Positions 34,566 to 43,781 of a stretch of 56,134 nt of DNA are shown here, piece by piece. How positions within the stretch are numbered: position 1 is the stretch's first letter; each line of letters begins with the position of its first letter. The DNA comes from Nocardiopsis sp. FIRDI 009. Lineage in GTDB: Bacteria; Actinomycetota; Actinomycetes; Streptosporangiales; Streptosporangiaceae. The notes under the pieces are model-generated. The model worked only from the letters and a program-made list of their open reading frames with translations, ran no database searches and had not been told where the DNA came from. Where the stretch lies: positions 1 to 56,134 of the forward strand of contig NZ_QPNC01000053.1 in the NCBI RefSeq assembly GCF_003386285.1, read 5' to 3'. The translations under genes and the position numbers were made by a program.

Positions 34566-36584
34566 CTACCGGGGCGCGCCCGCCCCGTAGTGCGCCAGCG
34601 CCCGCCGGGCCTCGGCGCGCACCTCCTCGGCGACCTCGGCGGGGGCCACCACCCGGCAGGCGGGCCCCAGCCCCAGGGCCAACCGGACCACCCACGCGGG
34701 TGCGGGTGTGCGCAACGTCGCGCGGACCCCGCCCCCGGGCAGCTCGGCCACCGACTCGCACACGTAGTCCTCGGTGACCCACCGCGCGGACGGCTCCAGG
34801 TCGAGGGTGACCACCGTGTCGCGCTCGGAGCGCTGGAGCACCCCCGCCGACAGGTCGCGGCGCCCCACCCCCTCGGGCACCCGCGCCGCGTACGGCAGGA
34901 CGCTCAGGTCCAGGACCCGGTCCAGACGGAACAGGCGCACGTCCCCGCGCAGGTGGCAGTAGCCCTCCAGGAACGGGTACCCGTCCTGCACCACCAGCCC
35001 CATCGGGTCGACGTCGCGCTCGGTCACCTGGTCCAGGTAGCCCGACAGGTAGCGCAGGTGCAGGCGCTGTCCCGAGGCCAGCGCGTCGGCGCAGCGCCGC
35101 TGGGTGTCGGCGACCTGCTCGTCCACCTCCACCCGCACCTGCACCGCGTCGGCCAACGAGGCCACCGCCGCCCCCGCCGCCGTCCGCAACTTCTCCCCCA
35201 CCCGCTTGAGCGCGTCACCCTCCAGGCCCTGCGCCTCGGGCAGCGCCTCCAGCAGCGACAGGCCCACCACCAGACTGGCGGCCTCGTCCGCGGTCAACCG
35301 CAGCGGCTGCGCCAGCGTGTCGGCGTTGCCGATGATGATCTCACCGGTCTCCCTGGCCGCGTCCAGGTCCACGTCGATCAGGTCACCCGGCGTGTACCCG
35401 GGCAGGCCGCACATCCACAGCAGGCTCAGGTCGGCCACGACCTGCTTCTCGCTGAGCCCGAAGTGCCGCGCGACCTCGGGCACCCGCACGTCGCGTCCCA
35501 GGGCGTAGGGCACGAGCATGAGCAGGCGGCGCAGCTGGTCCGCCGACCGCGGACCCCGCGCCGGCGCCCCCGGAGCCTCGTCGGGCACGACCCCTTCGGC
35601 CCCGTCGGCCCGGTCACCGGCCTCGACCGTGGCGGCCAGGTGCTCGGCGATCGCCGCGCGGGCCTCCGCCGGTTCCACCACCACCGCCCGCGCGCCGTAG
35701 GAGGCCACCCGCCGCACGAGGTCGGGCGTGTCCGCGTAGGGCAGGGTGAGGGTGTCCCAACCGCCACCGGAGGTGTCGCGTTCCCCCGGAACCACGCGCT
35801 GGGCACGGCGCCGCAGTTCGTGGGCGGCGTCGGTACGCACCCGCAGGACCGCGGAGCGCTCCGGTTCGGCGCGCTGGCCCGCCACCACCGACCGCAGGTC
35901 CACCCCCTCGGGAACGACCACGTCGGGGCCGCCGCGCAGCACCGTCACCTCGCCGCGCACCCGGCCGAGCCGGAAGACGCGGCGCGCCCCGCGCACGCGG
36001 TCGTGGCCCACCACGTACCAGTGACCGCGCAGGTTCACGATGCCCCACGGTTCGATCTCGCGCCGCTCGGCGGTCTCCTGGCCCGGCTTGCGGTAGTCGA
36101 ACGCGATCGGCCGACGGTCGCGCACCGCCTGCCAGACCGGGCCGAAGGACGGTTCGTCGGTGCGCATGGCCGGGGACAGCCCGGGAGCGGCCTCGCTGTC
36201 CACCGGAACCCCCGCCGACCGCAGTTTGAACAGGGCGTTGGCCGCCGCCTCGCCCAGGGCCGCGTGCCGCCAGGCGCGCGCCGCCAGACCGAGCACCACC
36301 GCCTCGTCGGGCAGCAGTTCGATCTCGGGAAGCTCGTAGTCGGTGCGCGAGATGCGGTAGCCCTCCTCGCCGCTGACCGCGTCACCGGTCCCCACCTGGA
36401 TGGGGATACCGCTGTCGCGCAGCTCGCGCTTGTCGCGCTCGAACATGCGCTTGAACGCGGCCTCGCTCTCGGCCTCCGCGTACCCCAGCACCGTCTTGCG
36501 GATCTCCTGGGCGGTGAGATGGCGGCGCGTGGACAGCAGACAGATGACCAGGTTCAGCTGCCGTTCCGTCTTCCTGCGCGACAT
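34566..36584 (-). CDS. pafBC: PafB-PafC fusion, WYL-domain DNA-damage-response regulator
   Basis: The single 672-residue chain holds two PafB/PafC units in tandem, each a winged helix plus WYL domain. The first starts MSRRKTERQLNLVICLLSTRR (HTH ~1-70) with a WYL near 135-215 (AFDYRKPGQETAERREIEPWGI). The second has its HTH at about 340-400 (LRRLLMLVPYALGRD) and WYL near 470-540 (HLRYLSGYLDQVTERDVDPMGL). In mycobacteria pafB and pafC are separate genes whose products form a heterodimer activating RecA-independent DNA-repair genes. Here one in-frame ORF has an unbroken linker. The start at 36584 has GAAGGGTG upstream. Confidence 0.9.
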   Translation of the reverse strand: MSRRKTERQLNLVICLLSTRRHLTAQEIRKTVLGYAEAESEAAFKRMFERDKRELRDSGIPIQVGTGDAVSGEEGYRISRTDYELPEIELLPDEAVVLGLAARAWRHAALGEAAANALFKLRSAGVPVDSEAAPGLSPAMRTDEPSFGPVWQAVRDRRPIAFDYRKPGQETAERREIEPWGIVNLRGHWYVVGHDRVRGARRVFRLGRVRGEVTVLRGGPDVVVPEGVDLRSVVAGQRAEPERSAVLRVRTDAAHELRRRAQRVVPGERDTSGGGWDTLTLPYADTPDLVRRVASYGARAVVVEPAEARAAIAEHLAATVEAGDRADGAEGVVPDEAPGAPARGPRSADQLRRLLMLVPYALGRDVRVPEVARHFGLSEKQVVADLSLLWMCGLPGYTPGDLIDVDLDAARETGEIIIGNADTLAQPLRLTADEAASLVVGLSLLEALPEAQGLEGDALKRVGEKLRTAAGAAVASLADAVQVRVEVDEQVADTQRRCADALASGQRLHLRYLSGYLDQVTERDVDPMGLVVQDGYPFLEGYCHLRGDVRLFRLDRVLDLSVLPYAARVPEGVGRRDLSAGVLQRSERDTVVTLDLEPSARWVTEDYVCESVAELPGGGVRATLRTPAPAWVVRLALGLGPACRVVAPAEVAEEVRAEARRALAHYGAGAPR

Positions 36585-36686
36585 CGCCAGCACCCTTCTC
36601 GACGTGTGTGGTGGATCGACCGGCGCGGGCCGCGCCTCGCGCGTCGCTCCGCCACCGGTGTCAGCAACGAAGGTACCGTGCCCAAC

Positions 36687-37775
36687 ATGATCCGGTGGCG
36701 CCGTGGTGAAGTCCGTCAGCTCCTGCCCTCCTGGCCCGGGGTCCTCCCGTGCGTCGTGGCCCTGGACGGCGGGGACGGACCGGAGACGGCGACCCGCCGC
36801 GCGCTGGCCTACACCGACCTGGTCGGACACCCCCGGGTGGGCGACACGGTCCTGCTCAACACCAGCGCCCTGGACCTGGGCCTGGGCACCGGTGGATACG
36901 CGCTGGTCATCGCCGTTCCCGACCGGCTTCCCACCGACCCCCGCGGCCCCGGCCACCTGGTCAAGGCCCGCTACACCCCGTTGCAGGCGACCGTCCTGGG
37001 CGCCGACGAACAGGGCTCCCCCCACCACGCGACACTGCGCGAGGCCACCGGCGTCGACGGCATGCCCGTCGTCGTCGCCGACCTGCACTCGGCGCTGCCC
37101 GCCGTCGTGGCGGGGGTGCGCGCGGCGCTCCCCCAGGCGCGCGTCGTCCACGTCATGCTCGACGGCGGCGCCCTACCCGCGGCGTTCTCACAGGCCGTGG
37201 GGGTGTTGCGGGAGGAGGGGCTGCTGGCGGGGTGCGTGACCACCGGACAGTCCTTCGGCGGCGACCTGGAGACCGTGACCGTGCACTCCGGGCTCCTGGC
37301 GGCCCGGCACGTGCTGGCGGCCGATGTGGCGGTCGTGTGCCAGGGGCCCGGAAACCTGGGCACCGGCACCCCGTGGGGGTTCTCCGGGGTGGCCTGCGGT
37401 GAGGCGGTCAACGCGGTCGCCGCCCTGGACGGGCGGGCGGTGGCGTCACTGCGGGTCAGTGAGGCCGACCCCAGGGACCGACACCGCGGGGTGTCCCACC
37501 ACAGCCTGACCGCCTACGGCCGGGTGGCCCTGGCCGGAGCGGACGTGGTCGTTCCCCGGCTGCCCGGAGCCTTCGGCGAGCGCCTGCGCGTCCAGGCCGC
37601 CGCGCTGGCCGGTCGGCACACCCTCGTGGAGGTGGACGTCACCGGCCTGGAGGAACACCTGCGGGCGCTGCCGGTGAAGGTGTCCACGATGGGCCGGGGA
37701 CTGGAGCAGGACCGGGCGGCCTTCCTCAGCGCCGCGGCGGCGGGACGCCACGCCGCGGCCCTCCTGGAGGGGTGA
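36687..37775 (+). CDS. DUF3866 family protein
   Basis: This is a 362-residue soluble protein of the DUF3866 family, which commonly sits next to the paf/tat cluster in actinobacteria. Family features seen are the MIRWRRGEV start, GTGGYALVIAV and the C-terminal KVSTMGRGLEQDRAAFLSAAAAG. Function is unknown. Starting at ATG 36687 fits the family; a GTG at 36678 with a better-placed GAAGG site is possible. It is transcribed opposite to pafBC and converges on the formyltransferase-like gene. Confidence 0.82.
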   Translation: MIRWRRGEVRQLLPSWPGVLPCVVALDGGDGPETATRRALAYTDLVGHPRVGDTVLLNTSALDLGLGTGGYALVIAVPDRLPTDPRGPGHLVKARYTPLQATVLGADEQGSPHHATLREATGVDGMPVVVADLHSALPAVVAGVRAALPQARVVHVMLDGGALPAAFSQAVGVLREEGLLAGCVTTGQSFGGDLETVTVHSGLLAARHVLAADVAVVCQGPGNLGTGTPWGFSGVACGEAVNAVAALDGRAVASLRVSEADPRDRHRGVSHHSLTAYGRVALAGADVVVPRLPGAFGERLRVQAAALAGRHTLVEVDVTGLEEHLRALPVKVSTMGRGLEQDRAAFLSAAAAGRHAAALLEG

Positions 37776-37782
37776 GGGGCGC

Positions 37783-38796
37783 TCAGGCGCGCAGGAGCGA
37801 GTCGCTGTCGGGCGCCGGGTGGGGGACCGAACCGGGCCGCGCGGAGGTGAGCATGTGCGGTGAGGGAACGTCGAAGTAGGCGCCCGGGCGGAACATCGCC
37901 AACGACGTGGGGTCGGCGCGCACCCCCTCGTCCACCCGCAGCGCGTCCGGAACGAACACCGTGCCGTCGCCGCAGGTGACACCCCACTCCCGGCGGGGGC
38001 CGGCGGAGACGATCTGCCCGGGGGCGCCCCCGGCGATCGCGTCGGTCAACACGCCCCCGCACAGGGTGATGTGGGCGCCGCCGAACCGGGCGAAGGCCCC
38101 CGGGTAGGGGTCGGCGAGCGCGCGCACCATGCGGTCGACGTCGGCCCCGGAGGCCGTGAAGTCCAGGAGGCCGTCACAGGGGCGCCGACGGGGCCACACG
38201 GACACGTGACCGGTCTGCGGGCGGCGCGGCGCGGTGCCGTCCAGGAGGCCGTCCAGGTGGCGCACGAGCAGCTCGGCCTGCAGGTGGGCGACGCGCTCGT
38301 AGAGGCCGGTGGCGGTCACGTCGGGGGCGACGTCGAACCAGAGCTGGTCGACGATGTCGCCGGAGTCGGCCTCGTGGTTCAGGTGGAAGAGGGTGACGGC
38401 GCTGGCGCGCATGTCCCGCAGGATGGTCCAGGGGATGGGGGCGCGGCCCCGCCCGACCGGCAGCGGGGAGGGGTGCAGCCCGACGCCGCCCAGGGGCAGG
38501 GAGTCCAGGAGCTGTTCGTGGACCAGCTGCGACCAGCCCGCGACGATCATGAGGTCGATGCCGTGCGTGGACAGGGCGTCGCGCACCTCGTCGGAGTTGA
38601 TGTCGGCGGCGCGCAGGTGTGGGATGCCCAACCGCCGGGTCAGCGGATCGAAGTCGGCGTAGCCGCAGCGGTGCGCGAGTTCGGCGTTGTAGGACACGAC
38701 GAGGCTGGGCGGGCGCCCCCGGGCGCACAATTCCTCCAGCGCCGGGACGCCCAGGCGCAGCCCGGACACGTAGCAGTAACGTCGTCGGTCTGGCAT
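37783..38796 (-). CDS. formyltransferase-family protein, Asn of catalytic triad replaced by Gly
   Basis: This is a 337-residue protein with the Fmt/PurN-type formyl-transfer domain (about 1-190). GLHPSPLPVGRGRAPIPWTI contains the conserved His108, and ADSGD contains Asp144, matching the catalytic His and Asp of E. coli Fmt numbering. The usual catalytic Asn (position 106) is Gly here. The C-terminal domain (about 205-337) resembles the Fmt C-terminal domain only loosely. It may be a sugar or antibiotic-type N-formyltransferase or a divergent tRNA formyltransferase paralogue. It stands alone and ends 7 bases from the convergent DUF3866 gene. Confidence 0.75.
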   Translation of the reverse strand: MPDRRRYCYVSGLRLGVPALEELCARGRPPSLVVSYNAELAHRCGYADFDPLTRRLGIPHLRAADINSDEVRDALSTHGIDLMIVAGWSQLVHEQLLDSLPLGGVGLHPSPLPVGRGRAPIPWTILRDMRASAVTLFHLNHEADSGDIVDQLWFDVAPDVTATGLYERVAHLQAELLVRHLDGLLDGTAPRRPQTGHVSVWPRRRPCDGLLDFTASGADVDRMVRALADPYPGAFARFGGAHITLCGGVLTDAIAGGAPGQIVSAGPRREWGVTCGDGTVFVPDALRVDEGVRADPTSLAMFRPGAYFDVPSPHMLTSARPGSVPHPAPDSDSLLRA

Positions 38797-39316
38797 GGTT
38801 CCCCCCTCGCCCGTGGACCGATGGGACCGACTCTACGTATCCTTCCCCGCCACGGCGTGGATGACCGTGCCAAGGGCGTGTCCGCGCGGCGGGCGTCGGT
38901 TGGGGGCGGCGGAGGGCGACAGACAGGGGGTGTCCGCGCCCCGGTCGTTGACTCGCGTGGCTGTCCACAGGCACCGGCGGAGGTGGCGACGTGCCCGTTA
39001 GTCTGGGAATCGGGGGCGCCTGAGCAGCGCCGCGGCGGCGAGAGCGCCCCCGAATCCGAGCCTCCCCCGACATCGACCAGCCGTGCAAGCCCCACCTGCC
39101 GCCCTGTGGACGGACGGGCGGCGGCGGTCGGCGCGGGGACGAACCCGACGGCCCGGCCTCCCCCTCATGAGAGGGTGGGAGCCGTGAAGCCGACCGACCA
39201 CCGGACGCGCATGACCCCCTGAAGAACCTCCGAGAGCGGCTGAGCGCCGGACACCGGCCGACGACCCCCCGGACACGAACGCCACGGCCCCACGCCCCCC
39301 GAACGCGAACGACCCG
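38797..39316. other. 520-bp region without a supported gene
   Basis: No gene with recognisable sequence is seen on either strand between the formyltransferase-like gene and the S1-domain remnant. A short frame at 39184 (GTG, VKPTDHRTRMTP then stop) is followed, one frame over, by LKNLRERLSAGHRP. That could be an N-terminal piece of the S1-domain gene lost through a one-base deletion in the C run near 39215; this is tentative. Confidence 0.4.
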
Positions 39317-40107
39317 GTGGCAGACGTCCGGGCCGGGCAGATCCGGTCGGGAACCGTCACGGATGTGACCAAGGCGGGCGCTGTCGTCTGCCACCTCGAC
39401 GGCCTCCCCCCGGACACGACGGCCCGGATCGGACCCCTGGACCTGTCCTGGCGGGGCGCCTCCCCCGACGTGGTGCGCTTCGGGCAGCGCGTCAGCGCCG
39501 AGGTGATCGGCCTCGGCCCGGACCAGGGGCGGATCCGCCTCTCCCTCGCCGCCACCGAGAACCCCGAACTCCGGGCCTTCCTGACCTCACTGCGCCCGGG
39601 TGACCTCCTGTCCGGTGTCGTGGCGGACCTACGACCCTTCGGTGTGTTCGTCGCGCTGGACGACGGACCACCGCACCCCCTCTACCCGGGTGTGGAACTC
39701 ATCAAGGCCCCTACCTGAGTTGGCGGTGGTTCGACGACGCGTCCGAAGTCGTCGAGGTCGGACAGCGGGTCACCGCCAGGCACCTCTTCTCCGACACTCA
39801 TCTGGGCGAGGCCGTCCTCTCCCTGCGTGACCTGGAACCGGACCCCTTCCAGGAGTTCGCCGCCACCGCCGGTGAGGGGACGCTCCTGACGGGCACGGTC
39901 ATCAAACTCGCACCCATCGGAGCCTTCGTGCGCGTCGCGGATGACATCGTGGGCTTGGTGCCCCTCGACCAACTCGCCCACCCTCCCGTCCAAACGCCCG
40001 ACGAGGCCGTCCGGGTAGGCGACCCGGTCACCGTCACCGTCACGCGGCTCGACCGCGACCGCCGTCGCCTCACCCCGTCCCGGACACGGGCGGCGTCCGA
40101 CCGGTAG
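39317..40107 (+). pseudogene. S1-domain RNA-binding protein gene with frameshift
   Basis: Three S1-like segments are readable. Two are in the first frame (GQIRSGTVTDVTKAGAVVCHL and PGDLLSGVVADLRPFGVFVAL), ending at a TGA (39716-39718). The third is in the next frame (TLLTGTVIKLAPIGAFVRVA, then VGDPVTVTVTRLDRDRRRLT), ending at a TAG (40105-40107). The frames join around SWRWFDDASEVVEVGQ, as in intact relatives, so a one-base loss (or two-base gain) near 39700-39712 is likely. The N-terminus may be damaged too. The remnant converges on the FKBP gene. A sequencing error is the main alternative. Confidence 0.8.
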
Positions 40108-40114
40108 ACACACG

Positions 40115-40148
40115 GGGAGCCCCCGCGCGGATCCGCGCGGGGGCTCCC
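40115..40148. terminator. 34-bp perfect palindrome, bidirectional terminator
   Basis: An exact 34-bp palindrome begins GGGAGCCCCCGCGCGGA and is centred on GATC-like AT. It lies between the S1-domain remnant (ends 40107) and the convergent FKBP gene (ends 40176). Either strand would fold into the same stem. Confidence 0.8.
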
Positions 40149-40175
40149 GACGATCGGGTGTCGGTCCGTCCGGTC

Positions 40176-41315
40176 CTACTCCTGGCTGTCGGAGGGCTCC
40201 TCCGACGGCTCGTCCTCGGGGGAGGGCTCCTCGGAGGGCTCGTCCTGCGCGCCCTCCTCGCCCTCGGCCGACCCCTCGCCCTCGGTCTCCTCCGCGGGCG
40301 GCGGGTTGTCGTAGGCGCCCAGCAGGTCCACCACGAACACCAGCGTTCCGGCGGGGCCGCCCCCGGCCTCCTCCGCGGTCTCCCCGTAGGCCATGTCCCC
40401 GGGGATCACCAGCAGCAGACGGCTGCCCACGCGCTGGCCGACCATGCCCTTGACCCAGCCCTCGATGAGGCTGCCCTCGGCGAGGGTCGCGTCGAAGGGT
40501 TCACCGGCCCGGCTCCACGTGGAGTCGAAGGGCTCGTGGGTGCCGTCCTCGTCCGCCTCCCAGCGGATGCCGGTGTACTGGACGATGACCTGCTGCCCCT
40601 CCTCGACCTCGGGGCCCGTCCCCTCGATCAGGGGCTCCACCGTCAGGTCCTCGGGCGGGTCGGTGTCGGGGATGTCGATCACCGGCGCGCTCACGTCGTC
40701 CTGCGTGACCGTCGGCAGGTCGCCACCGCCGTTGCTGGTCTGCTCGCCGGGGACGAGCGAGCCGTTGCCGAACCGCTCCATCACGTCCAGAACCAGCACG
40801 CTGGCCCCCTCGGGGGCCTCCTGACCCGCCGCCTCGGCCTGCGTCCGCTCCTCCTCCGACAGCGGCGGGAACACGTACACGACCCGGCTGCCGACGGACT
40901 GGTTGACCAGCGAGTCGGTGATGTACTCGGGCATCTGGTTCATCCGGATGAGGTCGGGCGCCCCGGTCTCGTAACTGGACTGTCCCTCGACCGCCTCACC
41001 CTCGCCGGGCGCCGTCCACTGGTACTGGACCACGTTGGCGACGAGGAGGTCGTCGGCACGCACCAGCTCGTCCTCGCCCGAGCCCGTGGCGACCACGCCG
41101 GAGATCTCCTCGTCGGGGAGTTCGACGTCGGGGAAGGTGATCTCGGGCTCCTGCCCGACCTCCCCGGTCACCTCCGGGATCCGGGGGTCGAGCTGCTCCT
41201 CGTCCATCCTGAGGAAGGCGGGCGTGCGCCACTCCTCGGGGATGGATCCGCAGCTGGAGACCGCCAGGGTGAGGGCGGTCAGTGGCACCGCGAGGGCGGC
41301 AGCACGTCGGTGCAT
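40176..41315 (-). CDS. FKBP-type peptidyl-prolyl isomerase lipoprotein
   Basis: This is a 379-residue exported foldase. The signal peptide ends in a lipobox AVSSC with Cys22 lipidated. A first, degenerate FKBP-like region (about 80-165) is followed by a standard FKBP domain (about 235-345) with VIVQYTGIRW, FDSTWSRAGEPFDATL, GWVKGMVGQRVGSRLLLVIPGDMAYG and LVFVVDLL. The C-terminal 35 residues are Glu/Pro/Ser-rich. In actinobacteria such genes usually follow pafA, as here (pafA stop to this ATG is 140 bases). It is likely anchored on the outer membrane face, assisting exported proteins. Confidence 0.9.
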   Translation of the reverse strand: MHRRAAALAVPLTALTLAVSSCGSIPEEWRTPAFLRMDEEQLDPRIPEVTGEVGQEPEITFPDVELPDEEISGVVATGSGEDELVRADDLLVANVVQYQWTAPGEGEAVEGQSSYETGAPDLIRMNQMPEYITDSLVNQSVGSRVVYVFPPLSEEERTQAEAAGQEAPEGASVLVLDVMERFGNGSLVPGEQTSNGGGDLPTVTQDDVSAPVIDIPDTDPPEDLTVEPLIEGTGPEVEEGQQVIVQYTGIRWEADEDGTHEPFDSTWSRAGEPFDATLAEGSLIEGWVKGMVGQRVGSRLLLVIPGDMAYGETAEEAGGGPAGTLVFVVDLLGAYDNPPPAEETEGEGSAEGEEGAQDEPSEEPSPEDEPSEEPSDSQE

Positions 41316-41455
41316 GGGTCACAACCTCTGGTTTCGGGCTCAGGACAGGGTCACACTACCGAATGGTCGGCGTGCGGCCACCCCGAGAACCCCGTCCGGA
41401 CGGCGCGGCCCCGCCCGGAGCCACCCTGACCTCCCCCGGGCGGAACCCGCGACGC

Positions 41456-42814
41456 TCACATTCCGGCGATGAGCTTCTCCACCCGCTCGTCGACGGACTT
41501 GAACGGGTCCTTGCACAGCACGGTGCGCTGCGCCTGGTCGTTGAGCTTCAGGTGCACCCAGTCGACGGTGAAGTCGCGCCGCTGCTCCTGGGCGCGGCGG
41601 ATGAACTCACCGCGCAGCCGGGCGCGGGTCGTCTGCGGCGGCACCGACTTGGCCTCGAAGATCTTCAGATCCCCCACCACCCGGTCCATCTGCCCGCGGT
41701 TCTGCATCAGGTAGAACAGTCCGCGGTCGCGGTGGATGTCGTGGTAGGTCAGGTCCAGTTGGGCCACGCGCGGTGAGGACAACGACAGGTCGTGCTTGTC
41801 CCGGTAGCGCTCCAGCAGCAGGTACTTGGCGACCCAGTCGATCTCCCGCGCCACCAGCTCCAGGTTCTGCGTCTCGACCGCCTCGATCGTGCGCTGCCAC
41901 AGCTCCAGCACCCGCTTGCCCACGGCGTCGGTGCCGTGCCGGTCGACGTAGCTCTGCACCTTCTCCAGGTACTCGCGCTGGATCTCCAACGCGCTGGCCT
42001 CGCGCCCGTTGGCCAGCCGCACCTTGCGCCGACCGGTCATGTCGTGGCTGACCTCGCGGATCGCCCGGATCGGGTTCTCCAGGGTGTAGTCCCGCATCAC
42101 CACCCCGGCCTCGATCATCCGCAGCACCAGGTCGGTCGAGCCCAGCTTCAACAGCGTGGTGGTCTCGCTCATGTTGGAGTCGCCGACGATGACGTGCAGC
42201 CTGCGGAAGCGTTCGGCGTCGGCGTGGGGTTCGTCCCGGGTGTTGATGATGGGGCGCGAGCGCGTGGTCGCCGAGGACACGCCCTCCCAGATGTGTTCGG
42301 CGCGCTGGCTGACGCAGAACAGGGCGCCGCGCGGGGTCTGCAGGACCTTGCCCGCCCCGCAGATGATCTGGCGGGTGACGAGGAAGGGGATCAGCACGTC
42401 GGCTAGGCGGCCGAACTCGCCGTGCCTGCCCACCAGGTAGTTCTCGTGGCAACCGTAGGAGTTGCCCGCCGAGTCGGTGTTGTTCTTGAACAGGTAGATG
42501 TCCCCGGCGATGCCCTCCTCGTGCAGGCGTTGCTCGGCGTCGACCTGCAACCCCTCCAGGATGCGCTCACCGGCCTTGTCGTGGGCCACCAGGTCGGCGA
42601 GGCTGTCGCACTCGGGTGTGGCGTACTCGGGGTGGCTGCCCACGTCCAGGTACAGCCGGGCGCCGTTGCGCAGGAACACGTTGCTGCTGCGCCCCCACGA
42701 GACCACCCTTCGGAACAGGTACCGGGCGACCTCGTCGGGCGACAGGCGGCGCTGCCCCCGGAAGGTGCACGTGACTCCGTACTCGTTCTCCAGACCGAAG
42801 ATCCGTCGTTCCAC
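41456..42814 (-). CDS. pafA: proteasome accessory factor A, Pup-protein ligase
   Basis: The 452-residue ligase attaches deamidated Pup to substrate lysines using ATP. The glutamine-synthetase-like fold carries the conserved Glu9 (IFGLENEYG) for metal/nucleotide binding and a catalytic Asp57 in RLYLDVGSHPEYATPE. KNNTDSAGNSYGCHENYL and RPIINTRDEPHA follow. It lacks the Dop-specific loop before the catalytic Asp motif. The length is normal. It is 111 bases downstream of prcA on the same strand. Confidence 0.97.
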   Translation of the reverse strand: MERRIFGLENEYGVTCTFRGQRRLSPDEVARYLFRRVVSWGRSSNVFLRNGARLYLDVGSHPEYATPECDSLADLVAHDKAGERILEGLQVDAEQRLHEEGIAGDIYLFKNNTDSAGNSYGCHENYLVGRHGEFGRLADVLIPFLVTRQIICGAGKVLQTPRGALFCVSQRAEHIWEGVSSATTRSRPIINTRDEPHADAERFRRLHVIVGDSNMSETTTLLKLGSTDLVLRMIEAGVVMRDYTLENPIRAIREVSHDMTGRRKVRLANGREASALEIQREYLEKVQSYVDRHGTDAVGKRVLELWQRTIEAVETQNLELVAREIDWVAKYLLLERYRDKHDLSLSSPRVAQLDLTYHDIHRDRGLFYLMQNRGQMDRVVGDLKIFEAKSVPPQTTRARLRGEFIRRAQEQRRDFTVDWVHLKLNDQAQRTVLCKDPFKSVDERVEKLIAGM

Positions 42815-42925
42815 GCGGCCTCACCAACTTCCCGTCACCGAGGTGTGGACGACGGGGCCGCGCCGTCCACACCCACCCGGCCGGTGTGGCGCGTCCGCCG
42901 CGCCGCACCGCGATCGTCTCTCAGG

Positions 42926-43726
42926 TCACTCGTCGGCCTGGTCCGCACCGGAGTCAGCGTCGCTGCCCGAGCCGCCACCCGACGACCCGGCGGCCCCACC
43001 GGAGGAGGCGCCCGCGGACCCGTTGCCGCCCGTCCGGCCCTCCTCCAGGAGGGCGGTCAGACGTCGGCCGTGGATACGCCGGAACTTCCGGTGCTGGCGG
43101 TCCCGCTCCAGGACCGCGACCTCAAGGTTGGCCTCCTCCAGTTCACGTTCCTCGCCGTTCTCCCTGGACAGGGCGCGCGTGGCCGCGCGCAGGGCCGCGC
43201 TGAGCGGCGCGTCGGCGACGAACCGCTCCTTGAGCGCCGTGGCGACGTTCTCGGAGGAGCCTCCCACCGCGACGAAACCGCGCTCGTCGACGATCGAACC
43301 GTCGAAGGTGATGCGGTAGATCTCGTCCTCGGCGGCGGTGTCACCGACCTCGGCCACGACGATCTCCACCTCCCACGGCTTGAGGCTCTCACTGAACACG
43401 GTGCCCAGGGTCTGGGCGTAGATGTTGGCGAGCTGGCGTCCGCTGACGTCGCGGCGGTCGTACTGGTAGCCGCGCACGTCCGCGAACCGCACGCCCATCA
43501 GGCGCAGGTTCTCGAACTCCGGGTAGCGGCCGACCGCCGCGAAACCGATGCGGTCGTAGAGTTCGCTGATCTTGTGCAGGGTGCGCGACACGTTGTCCGC
43601 GACCATGAGGATCCCGCCCTCGTACTGAAGGACGACGGCGCTGCGGCCGCGCGCGATGCCCTTGCGCGCGTAGTCCGCCTTGTCCTTCATCTGCTGTTCG
43701 GGGGCGACGTAGAACGGCATCGACAC
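42926..43726 (-). CDS. prcA: 20S proteasome alpha subunit
   Basis: The 266-residue alpha subunit forms the outer rings and gate of the 20S core. The N-terminus SMPFYVAPEQQMKDKADYARKGIARGRSAV is family-typical. The C-terminal 40 residues are Gly/Ser-rich and acidic, likely disordered, and longer than in M. tuberculosis. The start is GTG 43726 (VSMPF); ATG 43720 is possible. It follows prcB by 55 bases, in the same leftward unit. Confidence 0.96.
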   Translation of the reverse strand: MSMPFYVAPEQQMKDKADYARKGIARGRSAVVLQYEGGILMVADNVSRTLHKISELYDRIGFAAVGRYPEFENLRLMGVRFADVRGYQYDRRDVSGRQLANIYAQTLGTVFSESLKPWEVEIVVAEVGDTAAEDEIYRITFDGSIVDERGFVAVGGSSENVATALKERFVADAPLSAALRAATRALSRENGEERELEEANLEVAVLERDRQHRKFRRIHGRRLTALLEEGRTGGNGSAGASSGGAAGSSGGGSGSDADSGADQADE

Positions 43727-43781
43727 CGCGGATCGTTTCCTTACCTAGTCGTGAGAGGTCGTGGTGGGGTCTTCGGCCGGG

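Noticed and set aside
38071..39222. Plus-strand ORF over the formyltransferase gene
   Set aside because: Overlaps a gene with clear motifs and has low-complexity, shadow-like composition.
39690..39720. Programmed -1 frameshift in the S1-domain gene
   Set aside because: No X-XXY-YYZ slippery heptamer in frame and no clear downstream pseudoknot.
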